From: Unio delphinus
Lineage: Eukaryota; Mollusca; Bivalvia; Unionida; Unionidae
DNA length: 64,000 nucleotides
Reading direction: 5' to 3'
NCBI GenBank assembly: GCA_029339505.1
Contig: JAQISU010000097.1
Location: forward strand, 246,501 to 310,500
The position numbers and the translations under genes were made by a program. Positions 1 to 9,045 of this stretch are shown here, piece by piece (position 1 is the first letter of the stretch; every line of letters starts with the position of its first letter). Below the pieces are notes generated by a model that ran no database searches, was not told where the DNA came from, and worked only from the letters and a program-made list of their open reading frames with translations.

Positions 1-367
1 AACATTTGTCTTATTTCACTCTTTTTACCAGGAACCTGAGTCTAAAAACCGGTATTTTGCCTGATTATCAAAGAGATATCTCACGTGTGAAACAAGGCAT
101 ATCACTTTTACACGTATATAAATCATATTTCATCAATTACTTTTAAAAAAAATGAAGATGTGAAATTATACATATATATATTAATTTCCTTTTGTGCTAT
201 CAATAATGTATTTCTCAAAACATTATATCAATTGAAACTAAACGTGAATGGTGAATACGTTTCCCACTTAAATATACACCCATCTCTACCTCATCCAATT
301 CCTACCCTGTGATGGAGATCAGAGTATAAAAATATGAGAACAGTGTGACTAAGGTAACTGGTCGGTT
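1..367. other. Host flank without recognised genes
   Basis: AT-rich sequence with no ORF longer than a chance frame and no motif I recognise. It runs into the minisatellite at 368. Confidence 0.5.
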
Positions 368-780
368 TGATGACCACAGTATGTACAAAGTCTGACGTTA
401 GATTACCACAGTATGTACTAAATCTGACGTTAGATGACCACAGTGTATACTAAGTCTGACGTTAGATGACCACAGTATGTACTAAATCTGACGTTAGATG
501 ACCACAGTGTATACTAAGTCTGATGTTAGATGACCACAGTATGTACTAAGTCTGACGTTAGATGACCACAGTGTATACTAAGTCTGACGTTAGATGACCA
601 CAGTATGTACTAAGTCTGACGTTAGATGACCACAGTGTATACTAAGTCTGACGTTAGATGACCACAGTATGTACTAAGTCTGACGTTAGATGACCACAGT
701 ATGTACTAAGTCTGACGTTAGATGACCACAGTATGTACTAAGTCTGACGTTAGATGACCACAGTATGTACTAAGTCTGAC
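368..780. repeat. 32-bp minisatellite, about 13 copies
   Basis: Tandem units of about 32 bp built on gaccacagtatgtactaag followed by tctgacgttagat. Copies alternate between 'agtatgtact' and 'agtgtatact' variants, so a higher-order two-unit array is likely in the middle part. The array ends abruptly at about 780. Confidence 0.95.
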
Positions 781-1053
781 ACTAGTCCACTAACAACTGC
801 AAGAGCAGCTGCATTCCCAAACGTCCGTTATGCGTTGCATCCAGATGTAAGAAAGAAAAACTAGGCCGATAAATGGTCATAACTTATACAAAACTCACGG
901 GAGCAAAACGGCTTGCCATTTTGCCAATATGTACAGCTTTACACGATGACCGTAATGTGTGCGAAGTTACACAGTGATCCATAAAAAGAACAAGACAAGT
1001 GTGTTCACGTGATTCCGTCTTACACTCCTTTCACCTGTAAAAAGGGAGATAAC

Positions 1054-1152
<99 letters not shown>

Positions 1153-2203
1153 CTGCAAAAGCAAAGCGATCTGTCATCGTGCGTATCTTCAATTGATGAC
1201 GATAACATGTGCAAAGGTTTATTGCCATCCATGAAAAGGTGTGAGCGTAGTTGTGTCAAACATTGCACGCGGCTTAGGTCCAACAGGGTCGTAAGTCAGA
1301 ACATTGTGAAACTAGTTGAGTATGGACGATTTGTTGTCCACCACTGCATTCAGGTGCATGGGAAAAAGAGTAAAACCTCTAGCAAAAATTGTCGATACGC
1401 AAACATCTTCTATTCATGGCTGTACTATCAAAACAATGACATTCCATATAGAATAGCGGGACTATATTATTTAATACACTGTCAAATGGTGCATTGCTAA
1501 GGGCAACAACTCTTGCAGCATTTGTCGATACGCACATCTGACTAAAGTATACAAAACATTTTCCTGCTATATACAATTGATTATATAATATACTAATATA
1601 CTTATGCTGCATAAGGAACGGCTATAGGGAGAGAGAAAAAAATTGCGAGAGCAAAGTGACTTTTCCATATGATAAACTTCAAAATGTAAGACCATTCTAT
1701 AAGCAAGGTTTTATCTCTATTTAATGAACACAGTAGCTGCCTTAGCCAGGTAAGAGGATAGCGGAATTTAGAGCTTGTTTTTAAAAAACAAAAAGGTTGT
1801 AATTAAAACATATTACTTAAAATAAATATTATTTTTAAAACAACCTGTAGTTATCTATGAGGTTTTGACAATTGTTTCAGTGATATAGAAATTATATTTT
1901 AGGACGCATTGTCCTCATTTCGGACCGGGACTACGCATTGAGAAATCAGCCGCTGCTGAAAGTAGATGTGTTTTCATAATTCTGTCAAATATAAAACCTG
2001 GCTCAAGACCATTAAGGGAAATAACTCTAACAAATTATAGTGGGTGCCCAGTGATTTGTCTACCTTCAAATGTTCTTGATTATTTTCTAATTTCGAAGCA
2101 ATCCACTGAAATTTGTCAAACAATTTGCATTTAGAAATCCTAGTACAATACTCAGGATTAGGCTTCGAGCCAAAAAGGGAAACAACTCTCCTTGAAACTG
2201 ATT
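781..2203. other. Host DNA, no recognised gene
   Basis: Contains the dinucleotide run at 1057-1151 and decayed dispersed repeats. A stretch near 1165-1300 ('caaagcgatctgtcatcgtg') resembles one near 18795 on the far side of element P1 ('caaagcgatttgtcatgtta'), so both probably derive from one repeat family. The motif gggagataactc, which I associate with molluscan genomic repeats, occurs near 1045. I find no supportable coding region. Confidence 0.4.
1057..1151. repeat. (AT)n microsatellite
   Basis: About 95 bp of nearly pure alternating AT with a short ttattt interruption. The tyrosine/isoleucine ORF across it is an artefact. Confidence 0.97.
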
Positions 2204-2209
2204 TGTCTA
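2204..2209. repeat. Left target-site duplication of P1 (TGTCTA)
   Basis: TGTCTA abuts the left end GCAGCAGAGG. The same six bases follow the right end at 18658-18663. Six-base duplications are what Polinton/Maverick integrases produce. Confidence 0.9.
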
Positions 2210-2491
2210 GCAGCAGAGGAGGTGAACAGACCAACTTTTACAGGCGTCGATTTAGCAAACTGAGGCTTTCTCGAAAATGCTTAATATAAGCCTCCATTCA
2301 TCAAAATAAAATTAAAAAAAAAAACGACGCCATTTTTGTTGTCACCATCCCATTTGCTGCTTGGAACTTTCAGTTCTGAGTTAACGATGCTTGGAAAATT
2401 CGTGGAGTTTTCGGGTAAAAAAAAAGACGCCATTTAGTTGACGTTCACCTCCTCGGCTGCTAATGCGCTAACTAAATATTTGATCAAGTCC
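2210..2491 (+). repeat. Left TIR of P1
   Basis: Starts GCAGCAGAGGAGGTGAAC and matches the reverse complement of 18373-18657. Its inner part carries GTTCACCTCCTCGGCTGCT (about 2445-2463), an inverted near-copy of its own outer end, so each TIR can form a large hairpin. The innermost ~24 bases are the last codons of the ATPase gene. Confidence 0.9.
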
Positions 2492-3130
2492 GACACGATA
2501 TCTTGTCCGAGGGTCTGATAAATTTATCGTCACAAATCCGTGGGGGATTGTCTGAGCGTGGCTAAAGAAATTTCTAAATCGATTATGATCCATATCACCA
2601 CCGCACCAAGTTTGCCAAATATTTCTAAGAGTATGAGTATCAACTCCGTTAAATACACACAGCATATTGCAGTTATCTCTGATCACTTTTGGTATTTGAG
2701 TGTAACGTTGAGTGATATATATCACATCGGTGTTTTTATGTCTGCCTCTGGAAAATATTCTAGCAGGATTCTTTTGATTATCTAACATGATATCATCATA
2801 TACGACTAAATTGTTAATACTTCCATCAATATCATCAATACTAGGTGCCTCTTCGATATCGGTTATAAACTCAATAACACCATCACCGTTAATTTCTTGC
2901 GCGGCATCATTAAAATCCTTTAATACTTCATAACATCGTTGATCGTCTACACTCGGAGCAATCATGTACAATTTATCCCACTTCATCCATCTCGTTATCA
3001 AATTAAGTAGCAATTGTGTTTTACCACTTCCAGATGGTCCGATGATAATCGCGCGAATAGAATTTGGTAACATTGCATGGTGTTTAATAGGTTCCCGTCG
3101 TCGAGTAGCTGAATAATCAATTACATTCAT
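2468..3130 (-). CDS. Polinton genome-packaging ATPase (A32/FtsK-HerA superfamily)
   Basis: A 220-residue P-loop ATPase expected to drive packaging of the element's DNA into capsids. Walker A is GPSGSGKT (residues 31-38). A Walker B-like segment, LVVYDDIM, lies near residues 108-115. A conserved T-Q-R (ITQRYTQIPK) follows near residues 140-150, as in A32-type packaging ATPases. The length is typical of Polinton ATPases. The gene runs outward and its final codons lie in the left TIR. Its start is only 18 bp from that of the divergent zinc-ribbon gene. The P3 copy is open with an intact P-loop, and the P2 copy is broken with a changed P-loop glycine. Confidence 0.9.
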   Translation of the reverse strand: MNVIDYSATRRREPIKHHAMLPNSIRAIIIGPSGSGKTQLLLNLITRWMKWDKLYMIAPSVDDQRCYEVLKDFNDAAQEINGDGVIEFITDIEEAPSIDDIDGSINNLVVYDDIMLDNQKNPARIFSRGRHKNTDVIYITQRYTQIPKVIRDNCNMLCVFNGVDTHTLRNIWQTWCGGDMDHNRFRNFFSHAQTIPHGFVTINLSDPRTRYRVGLDQIFS

Positions 3131-3148
3131 AACTGTTATATATAAATT
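3131..3148. promoter_or_regulatory. 18-bp bidirectional promoter candidate
   Basis: Only aactgttatatataaatt separates the divergent ATPase and zinc-ribbon start codons. It contains a TATATATA core. P3 keeps the arrangement with 17 bp (49470-49486). Any 5' leaders must be extremely short, or must start inside the opposite gene. Confidence 0.55.
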
Positions 3149-3331
3149 ATGGATCTATATTGTGTGAAGTGTAGGACGCGTACTGGCACAAATGACTTGA
3201 CGACAATTACAACGAAAAATAATCGATCAGCGCTTTCTGGTAAATGCGTACAATGTAGTACGAAAAAATTTAGATTTACTTCCACGAAACCTTTAAAAAA
3301 AAACGAGGAGGTGATATTGCAGCCAAATTGA
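3149..3331 (+). CDS. Zinc-ribbon protein; 5' half of an apparent frameshifted zinc-ribbon/PLA2 gene
   Basis: A 60-residue zero-frame product with two CxxC knuckles (C5/C8 and C33/C36), consistent with a zinc ribbon of the small type found beside PLA2 domains in Polinton-like elements. Its frame runs through T3A9 and ends 27 bases after the run. The canonical -1 heptamer A AAA AAC lies in this frame at 3298-3304. A slip there would fuse the ribbon to the downstream PLA2 frame. In P3 codon 42 is a stop, and in P2 the start ATG is AAG, so only P1 has an intact copy. Confidence 0.75.
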   Translation: MDLYCVKCRTRTGTNDLTTITTKNNRSALSGKCVQCSTKKFRFTSTKPLKKNEEVILQPN

Positions 3332-3663
3332 CAAAACTCCCAGGAACACCGTGGGCAAAGTATCCAGGAGAAAAGCACCTTCCAGGATATAGCTACTGTG
3401 GACCGGGAACACGATTAGATATCAGACTTGATGATCAAAATCAGCCCCGACCCGGCGAGTATCCAATAAACGCTATTGATAAGGCGTGTCATGCTCATGA
3501 TGTCGCTTATAAAAGCAGCAATCTTCAACACAGACATCTCGCAGATGTAAAATTAATTCATGCGTTAAATGCTATTCCTGATAAATCCTTCAAAGAAAAG
3601 TTGGCTTCTTGGTTGGTAAAATCTGCTATGAAGGGTAAATTGATGTTAGGTGCTGGTAATTGA
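3274..3663 (+). CDS. Parvovirus VP1-type phospholipase A2 domain (expressed by -1 frameshift)
   Basis: The frame opens after a stop at 3271-3273 and ends at 3663. It contains the calcium-loop motif YCGPGT and the catalytic helix CHAHDVAY with the His-Asp pair. These are hallmarks of the secreted PLA2 fold used by parvovirus VP1 and by some adintoviruses to breach endosomal membranes. There is no ATG in this frame before the catalytic core. Its likely route of expression is therefore a -1 slip from the zinc-ribbon frame at 3298-3304. The protein presumably acts during entry. The basic, leucine-rich C-terminus ends just before a 16-bp palindrome. P3 keeps the domain open, and P2 has a frameshift. 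Confidence 0.85.
   Translation: MYFHETFKKKRGGDIAAKLTKLPGTPWAKYPGEKHLPGYSYCGPGTRLDIRLDDQNQPRPGEYPINAIDKACHAHDVAYKSSNLQHRHLADVKLIHALNAIPDKSFKEKLASWLVKSAMKGKLMLGAGN
3298..3304 (+). promoter_or_regulatory. -1 ribosomal frameshift site A AAA AAC
   Basis: Read in the zinc-ribbon frame, the bases are A AAA AAC, a canonical -1 slippery heptamer. The -1 frame enters the PLA2 domain. The T3A9C run is identical at 49314-49326 (P3, minus strand) and 63159-63171 (P2, minus strand). In P2 the upstream region has a 9-base in-frame deletion that keeps the phase. I cannot fold the downstream stimulatory structure by eye. Confidence 0.8.
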
Positions 3664-3681
3664 AAATGCTAGCATTTTAAT

Positions 3682-4638
3682 ATGGAATCTATTTATTATT
3701 CTCCGAGAGGATACTGGAGAGGTTACGCAGCAATTAATAAACTCGCTAGCGCATCAAAGGTGAAAAAAACTACAGCGGCAAACTGGTTATCTAAACAGGC
3801 AATATGGCAAATTTATCTACCAGCGCCTAAACAAATTAACTATTCGCATTTTGATGTTACAACACCTAATGAAGTTCATCAAGCTGATATACTATTTCTG
3901 CCGCATGACAACGGTTACAAATACGCGTTAACGTTAGTTGATATTGCAAGTCGATACAAAGAAGCAGAACCGTTAAAAACAAAATCATCTACTGAAGTAG
4001 CTTCTGCATTTGAAAAAAATTATCGACGAGGTCCTCTGCGCTGGCCAAATCTGTTACAAGTTGATCCTGGCAAGGAATTTCAAGGTGTTGTTACATCTAC
4101 GATGAAACATCATAATGTCGCCATCAGACGAGGACACACTGCGCTACATCGCGATCACGCAATTGTTGAACGGTTTAATAAAACCCTTGCTGAGCGGTTA
4201 TTCGGATATCAATACGCAAAAGAATTCATCCAGGATAAACGATCCCGTGAATGGGTCAAGAGATTACCAGCTGTGATTACCGCAATCAATAATGAGATTA
4301 CTAGAACAATTAATATGAAACCTGTCAACGCTATTAAGAAGGCGTCTATCAAAATGGAAATCCAAGGAATTTCACAAAAAGATTTCAAAGAACCAATTCT
4401 TGGTAGTAATGTCTTTGTAAGGTACTTATACGAACCAGGAGAGCTTGAGGGTGGTAAAAAAAGAGCTACTGATCCTATTTGGAGCGTCACTACGCATAAA
4501 ATATCCGGCATAACACGATCAACTGGTAGACCTCCAGTCTATAAACTGGATTCAACTGCTCCTCAGCGAGGATTTACACGCGAACAATTACAAGTGATTC
4601 CCGAGGATACTCAATTGCCACCGCGTGGTCTTAATTAG
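3682..4638 (+). CDS. Polinton integrase (retroviral-type, rve core)
   Basis: A 318-residue DDE integrase expected to insert the element and generate the 6-bp target duplications. The catalytic triad is D69 (VHQADI), D128 (LQVDPGKEF) and E163 (AIVERFN), which gives the D35E spacing of retroviral-type integrases. An N-terminal helical segment precedes the core. The C-terminal ~80 residues (VRYLYEPGELEGG onward) look like an SH3-like DNA-binding tail. The start follows a 16-bp palindrome by three bases. The stop overlaps the convergent polymerase gene by 8 bp. P3 has the same ORF but with Lys at the catalytic Glu. Confidence 0.93.
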   Translation: MESIYYSPRGYWRGYAAINKLASASKVKKTTAANWLSKQAIWQIYLPAPKQINYSHFDVTTPNEVHQADILFLPHDNGYKYALTLVDIASRYKEAEPLKTKSSTEVASAFEKNYRRGPLRWPNLLQVDPGKEFQGVVTSTMKHHNVAIRRGHTALHRDHAIVERFNKTLAERLFGYQYAKEFIQDKRSREWVKRLPAVITAINNEITRTINMKPVNAIKKASIKMEIQGISQKDFKEPILGSNVFVRYLYEPGELEGGKKRATDPIWSVTTHKISGITRSTGRPPVYKLDSTAPQRGFTREQLQVIPEDTQLPPRGLN

Positions 4639-7600
4639 CACCCAGGGTGCTGTCACCCCGGCGTCTATTACACTCAAGACAGGTCAACATCACATTGTTT
4701 CTGACATGACCGAGATTGTTATCTTTTCTATCTACGGTGAATTGGCGAGGATCTTTATCCGAATACTGCCAACGCATTATACAATTGCAACTCGCGCAGT
4801 GATTGTTCTGTTGTTGCTTTAGTGTCTTAATTAATTCAGCATCAATGTCAAATTCTCTTTTATTTTTTTTATCCTGTTGTTTATAACCAGAGAGTTTTTT
4901 TCTGATTATATTATCATCGGTGTGTATATTACTTATTGTATTGTCATTATCATTAACCACAATTCTTCGAAGTTGGTTTATTCGCCGTACTCTGGATACT
5001 GCGAGATAAACTAAATTTGACCACTCAATATGATTATCTACTATCCAAAGAGTTGTATCGGATATAGTCAATCCCTGTGAAGAGTGTATTGTTGCTGCAT
5101 AACCTAACGTCCATGGGGATTTATCAGCACCTAATGCATCTTTAACGACGCTGATATCAACCAACACAATATCATTTAATACTAAATTCTGCTTTTGTTG
5201 TTGTCCAGGAATGTCAACGTCGATATTCTGCTTTCGTGTATCCTTAGGTCTATAACAGAGTGGTACTGGAAGCGTTGCAAATTTTTCTTTATGTAGCGCA
5301 AACAACTTCATCTGAAGTGCGTCTCTGACTATTTTTCTACTCGCGATTATTAAATCATTTGGCTTCCACATTTCCCAAAAATCATTCATGGGAGTTTCAG
5401 AGATTATTTCACGCGCTATTTCACATTGGATTTTATCCGGTTGTAATCTAATTAGCGCTTTGAATTCTCGTAATTGTTCATCAAGTGATCTATGGTCGGT
5501 ATTAATCTCTTCATAATAATCTACAAATCCTTTTAACCATTCATGTGGAGATCCACCAACAAATGGCTGCGGTTGGCCGTGATCCCCGCACATGACGACT
5601 TTTGTATTTTTCAATAACAACCATTCAAGAAATATCTGTAATACTGTCAATGATACCGTGCATATTTCATCCCAGATTATTATTTCAGGAATAAATTTAT
5701 CACCCATTCGATCAGGAGTCCAATTATCGCCTTTCCATCGAAAGAAGCTGTGATAAGTACAGGCTTTTACCCCCCGCGCTATCATCTCTCTGGCGAGTCT
5801 GTGAGTTGGTGTTAACACAATCATGTTAGTAGAAATACAAGTATTTCCACCACGACGAAATAATTCGATTGCACGAGTTGTCTTTCCTGATCCACCACAG
5901 CCGTTTAAATAAACTGTCTTGTATCTACAAATCGGATCGGATACAGGTGGTGCAGTAGAAAATTCTTCAGAAATATTATCTATATTTCTACAAATATATT
6001 TATCATCCATAGCAACGTCTGCGGATTTACAATACTCATGTAATGTTTCTTTTTTAAACCTCCAATTTCCCCACGCTTCCTTAGGATCTGTGAATTTAGC
6101 TACATCTGATTTGTATTTCTCATGGATATACATCGAATCAGTAGCTACTCTAACCGCGGTATTAGGAAATCTATTTATCATCGAGAATAGATTAATACAA
6201 GAATAGGCTAGCATAGAACTTCTCAAATTTGTGTACTGACAACTATATCCATCACAGTAGGTAATAACCGTACCTAATTTCTCACCATTGGATCGAAAAG
6301 CATCCCTACGGGTTACAAATTTTCCTTTTTTTATTAAATCGGTTATGATAAAATCGTATTCTTCATTGTCTAAGATCAATCTCGAAGAATATTTTGCATT
6401 GTCAAATCTTCCACCTTGAGTGAATTTACCGATTATTCTTCGTCCGAGCTCTTTAGCCTCTCTATTCCTACCTTCGAATAACCTCTTAGACCAATCCATA
6501 AGTGTTTCACAATCTCCCAATTGTTTTCGTTGTTCGTTAATTATTTTTTCGAGATCGGGTTTTGGTAACCAAACATCTTTCTGAGCGTTATAGCAAATAA
6601 TCGCTTCACTGACAATTAACGATATTAGCATACCACAATCGATCATATATCGCAATAGCACAATTGGCATCCACGCTTTTTCATACATATGTCTACCAAG
6701 CCAAAGATAACTACACGGATGTAACCCTGTAGCTAATTCGAATGATATCACACGAGCGAACCCGGTTAAATCAAAATCAGGCAATGGACCATTAATCGCA
6801 ATACGAGTCATTTCATGTGTGGGATGTCCAAATCGTTTAAAATATTCAGAGCATTCTCCATATCCGAGAAAACTTCCAGGATAACACGCGGATATATCAA
6901 TTGAAATCATACCATCACGTGAGTATTTCGTATTCCACAATCCTCCATGACCAAATTCGACGCAACTCAACTTCACGTCCTCCAGAAAATCACTTCGTGT
7001 TGGACGCCATGAGTTTTTTTCTCTTGCAAAGTGAGCTACCACTGATGGAATAGTAAAACTATCCGTAAGTAGTTTTTCTGTAGAAACACTAGTGTTTCCT
7101 TCTAAATACTCATTAGCGATTTTTCTCATTTTAGTATCTAATTCTTCAGTTCGATATAATTCACCATTTGGTTTTACAAACTGATCAAATCCTATTTCCG
7201 GATCCTCATTACTCCTGAGTAACCACATTGACACAGGGTCGTCTTTGGTTAATGTGTGAATAGCATCAAATAATTTCTCTTCATAGAAACCATCCCAAGA
7301 AAATTCTTTAGGGATATATCGAACAGTTCTTTCTCGTGGAAATATATTTACCGCGGGTGTCCACGCGTGTTTGTTATGATCAATAATTTCAATTGGAGCT
7401 CCTCGCGATTGATATTTCGGTTCGTATAATACTTCTCCGGTTATTGTCGCTACCGATATTGGAAATTTTAATAATGCTTCTAATTTAGCTATATCGGAAA
7501 TCGTTGCCCCGCGTTGTTTCACTGTTAGTTCCCATTCGGTTATTTTTTTTCTTCGTAGATCAGTTAATTTGTTTCCCCGGGATGCATTTGTAAAGTGTTC

Positions 7601-8167
7601 TATTAACCGTGTTGCTACACAATTAAGTGGCAAAGCCACTGATGATGAAAACATCGGAGCTAGTTTTGCAATATTAGGATTATTATTTATTGGATATAAC
7701 CCATACACAACTGCTGTTACAGGGTAAGATTTCTCATAGTATGGTTTGTCAATTCCAGTTAGAATTCCTGGTTTGGAATCTCTACTCACAATAACAGTTT
7801 TTTTATCCTTAAGGATTGGGTCAAATTTATCTCTGATAATCCATTCACCTTCCTCTTCGATAATGAATTTTATTCTAAAAAAATACTTCAGTAGAGATTT
7901 CCCGCCAAGGTGTGAAAGTATCACAGCTGCTCTTATATCATTCATAGTAGCATCAATTACGGGTATATTGACATCTTCATCAATAATTCGAAATGTCGAC
8001 CACGTATGAGATGCTCCATCACGCTTAAACTCATTAAAACAGTCGCTGATTTTACTCAATAGTGGTTTATCATCTACTAGACTTTTAGGTATATCAGAGA
8101 TTTTATCGAGATTAAATCTAACATTTTTCCAAGGCTTAATTTTCGATAATCTCTTGAACTCCTTCAT
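4631..8167 (-). CDS. Family B DNA polymerase fused to SF1 helicase and C-terminal HNH nuclease
   Basis: An 1178-residue replication protein. The start at 8167 is chosen because it aligns with the only start in P3; the frame opens 51 bases further upstream. The polymerase palm has motif A (SIDISACYPG, near residue 418) and motif C (VATDSMYI, near 675). An SF1/Pif1-RecD-like helicase follows: Walker A GCGGSGKTT (~758), WDE Walker B (~829), GDHGQPQPF, TIHSSQG (~1029) and AVSRVRR (~1056). The last ~55 residues have CxxC, a VDRKDN core and CLECNRRR, an HNH module. I do not recognise clear 3'-5' exonuclease motifs in the N-terminal 400 residues. The three-domain layout recurs in P2 and P3. Confidence 0.88.
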   Translation of the reverse strand: MKEFKRLSKIKPWKNVRFNLDKISDIPKSLVDDKPLLSKISDCFNEFKRDGASHTWSTFRIIDEDVNIPVIDATMNDIRAAVILSHLGGKSLLKYFFRIKFIIEEEGEWIIRDKFDPILKDKKTVIVSRDSKPGILTGIDKPYYEKSYPVTAVVYGLYPINNNPNIAKLAPMFSSSVALPLNCVATRLIEHFTNASRGNKLTDLRRKKITEWELTVKQRGATISDIAKLEALLKFPISVATITGEVLYEPKYQSRGAPIEIIDHNKHAWTPAVNIFPRERTVRYIPKEFSWDGFYEEKLFDAIHTLTKDDPVSMWLLRSNEDPEIGFDQFVKPNGELYRTEELDTKMRKIANEYLEGNTSVSTEKLLTDSFTIPSVVAHFAREKNSWRPTRSDFLEDVKLSCVEFGHGGLWNTKYSRDGMISIDISACYPGSFLGYGECSEYFKRFGHPTHEMTRIAINGPLPDFDLTGFARVISFELATGLHPCSYLWLGRHMYEKAWMPIVLLRYMIDCGMLISLIVSEAIICYNAQKDVWLPKPDLEKIINEQRKQLGDCETLMDWSKRLFEGRNREAKELGRRIIGKFTQGGRFDNAKYSSRLILDNEEYDFIITDLIKKGKFVTRRDAFRSNGEKLGTVITYCDGYSCQYTNLRSSMLAYSCINLFSMINRFPNTAVRVATDSMYIHEKYKSDVAKFTDPKEAWGNWRFKKETLHEYCKSADVAMDDKYICRNIDNISEEFSTAPPVSDPICRYKTVYLNGCGGSGKTTRAIELFRRGGNTCISTNMIVLTPTHRLAREMIARGVKACTYHSFFRWKGDNWTPDRMGDKFIPEIIIWDEICTVSLTVLQIFLEWLLLKNTKVVMCGDHGQPQPFVGGSPHEWLKGFVDYYEEINTDHRSLDEQLREFKALIRLQPDKIQCEIAREIISETPMNDFWEMWKPNDLIIASRKIVRDALQMKLFALHKEKFATLPVPLCYRPKDTRKQNIDVDIPGQQQKQNLVLNDIVLVDISVVKDALGADKSPWTLGYAATIHSSQGLTISDTTLWIVDNHIEWSNLVYLAVSRVRRINQLRRIVVNDNDNTISNIHTDDNIIRKKLSGYKQQDKKNKREFDIDAELIKTLKQQQNNHCASCNCIMRWQYSDKDPRQFTVDRKDNNLGHVRNNVMLTCLECNRRRGDSTLGAN

Positions 8168-8209
8168 ATTATAATTAAAACAAGTATTTAAATAAGAAAA
8201 TTTTATATA
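8168..8209. promoter_or_regulatory. 42-bp divergent promoter region
   Basis: A purely AT-rich spacer between the polymerase (minus) and small zinc-protein (plus) starts. It has aattataat directly before the polymerase ATG and ttttatata directly before the zinc-protein ATG. It is conserved in P3 (44419-44461) and P2 (58548-58589). Confidence 0.5.
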
Positions 8210-8539
8210 ATGAATCATTGCAAATGGCTTATGATTGGATCAAAGACTCCGTGTAACAAATCATGTAGAAATGAATTCTGTGGGTATCATATGCAGAGTG
8301 TGAGAAACGATTCGGAGGGACCTCTACCATGTTTGCATTGTGGGGTAGGTGTAAGAGGCAAGTCGCAGTTATGCATTAATTGCGGGGGTAAGCGTTATAG
8401 AGAGTTAAAACGTTATTATGACAAGCGAAGAATCAAAAATCCTGACGACGTCAATGGCAAAATCATAAAAACTGCTCAAGATTACTTAGGCAGATTTTCT
8501 AATGTTATAATTCAGCCAATTAATGAATTAGACAAATAA
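8210..8539 (+). CDS. Small cysteine-rich zinc-binding protein, unknown function
   Basis: 109 residues. The N-terminal half has C4, C15, C19 and C24 plus a later His. It is followed by a second knuckle CLHC...CINC (about residues 41-60) and a basic helical stretch (RYRELKRYYDKRR). This pattern suggests a zinc-ribbon or zinc-finger nucleic-acid-binding protein. Divergence from the polymerase gene with a 42-bp shared promoter hints at a role in replication or early transcription. No named family is recognised. P3 has a nonsense codon at residue 22, and P2 is also broken. Confidence 0.65.
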   Translation: MNHCKWLMIGSKTPCNKSCRNEFCGYHMQSVRNDSEGPLPCLHCGVGVRGKSQLCINCGGKRYRELKRYYDKRRIKNPDDVNGKIIKTAQDYLGRFSNVIIQPINELDK

Positions 8540-8553
8540 AAGTATTATATATA

Positions 8554-9045
8554 ATGAACCAAGAATTTCAAAGACATCCTGTTATTAAAAATTACGAAGC
8601 TTCTAGTGATGGTGTTGTTAGACACAGTAAAAATAAGAAATCTGTTGGGCGGGATAATGGTATGGGTTATTTGATATTTAAAGCTGGAGGGAAAATGTAT
8701 CTCAATCACCGTTTCGTTTATGAAGTGTATAATGGATTAATCAAGGATGGCCTTGTTATTGATCATATTGATGGTATTAGGACACATAATTCTTTGAATA
8801 ATTTACGAGCTGTTACACAAAGTGAGAATACTGCATTTGGAAATACTGGTACTTGTAAATCAATTGGGAAGAGACCAGTAAGATCGTTTAATACTGACAA
8901 GGGGGGGATGGTATTTCAATCAATGTCAGAAGCTGGTAAGTATTTCGATATTCACACCTCCTCGGTACAAAAAGTAGCAGAGGGAATTTATAAGACCGCT
9001 TTTTCAAAGCGTTTTAAAAACAAAATTCAGTTTGTTTATGTATAA
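8554..9045 (+). CDS. NUMOD4-HNH-NUMOD1-type homing endonuclease
   Basis: 163 residues. The N-terminal segment PVIKNYEASSDGVVRHS is the NUMOD4-like module. HRFVYEVYNG then VIDHIDG (residues 67-73) and a following Asn-rich segment with NLRAVTQSEN form the HNH nuclease. The C-terminal FQSMSEAGKYFDIHTSSVQKV is a NUMOD1-like DNA-binding helix. Proteins of this build are site-specific endonucleases, usually of phages and large viruses. It is a free-standing gene here, 14 bp after the zinc-protein gene, and precedes the palindrome-rich region. The P3 copy is open. P2 has an early stop and HLN in place of HID. Confidence 0.88.
   Translation: MNQEFQRHPVIKNYEASSDGVVRHSKNKKSVGRDNGMGYLIFKAGGKMYLNHRFVYEVYNGLIKDGLVIDHIDGIRTHNSLNNLRAVTQSENTAFGNTGTCKSIGKRPVRSFNTDKGGMVFQSMSEAGKYFDIHTSSVQKVAEGIYKTAFSKRFKNKIQFVYV

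Noticed and set aside
1031..1228. Tyr/Ile-rich ORF
   Set aside because: Translation of an AT microsatellite.
1207..1612. Overlapping plus and minus ORFs in the left host flank
   Set aside because: Short, no recognisable motif, and lying in decayed dispersed repeats.
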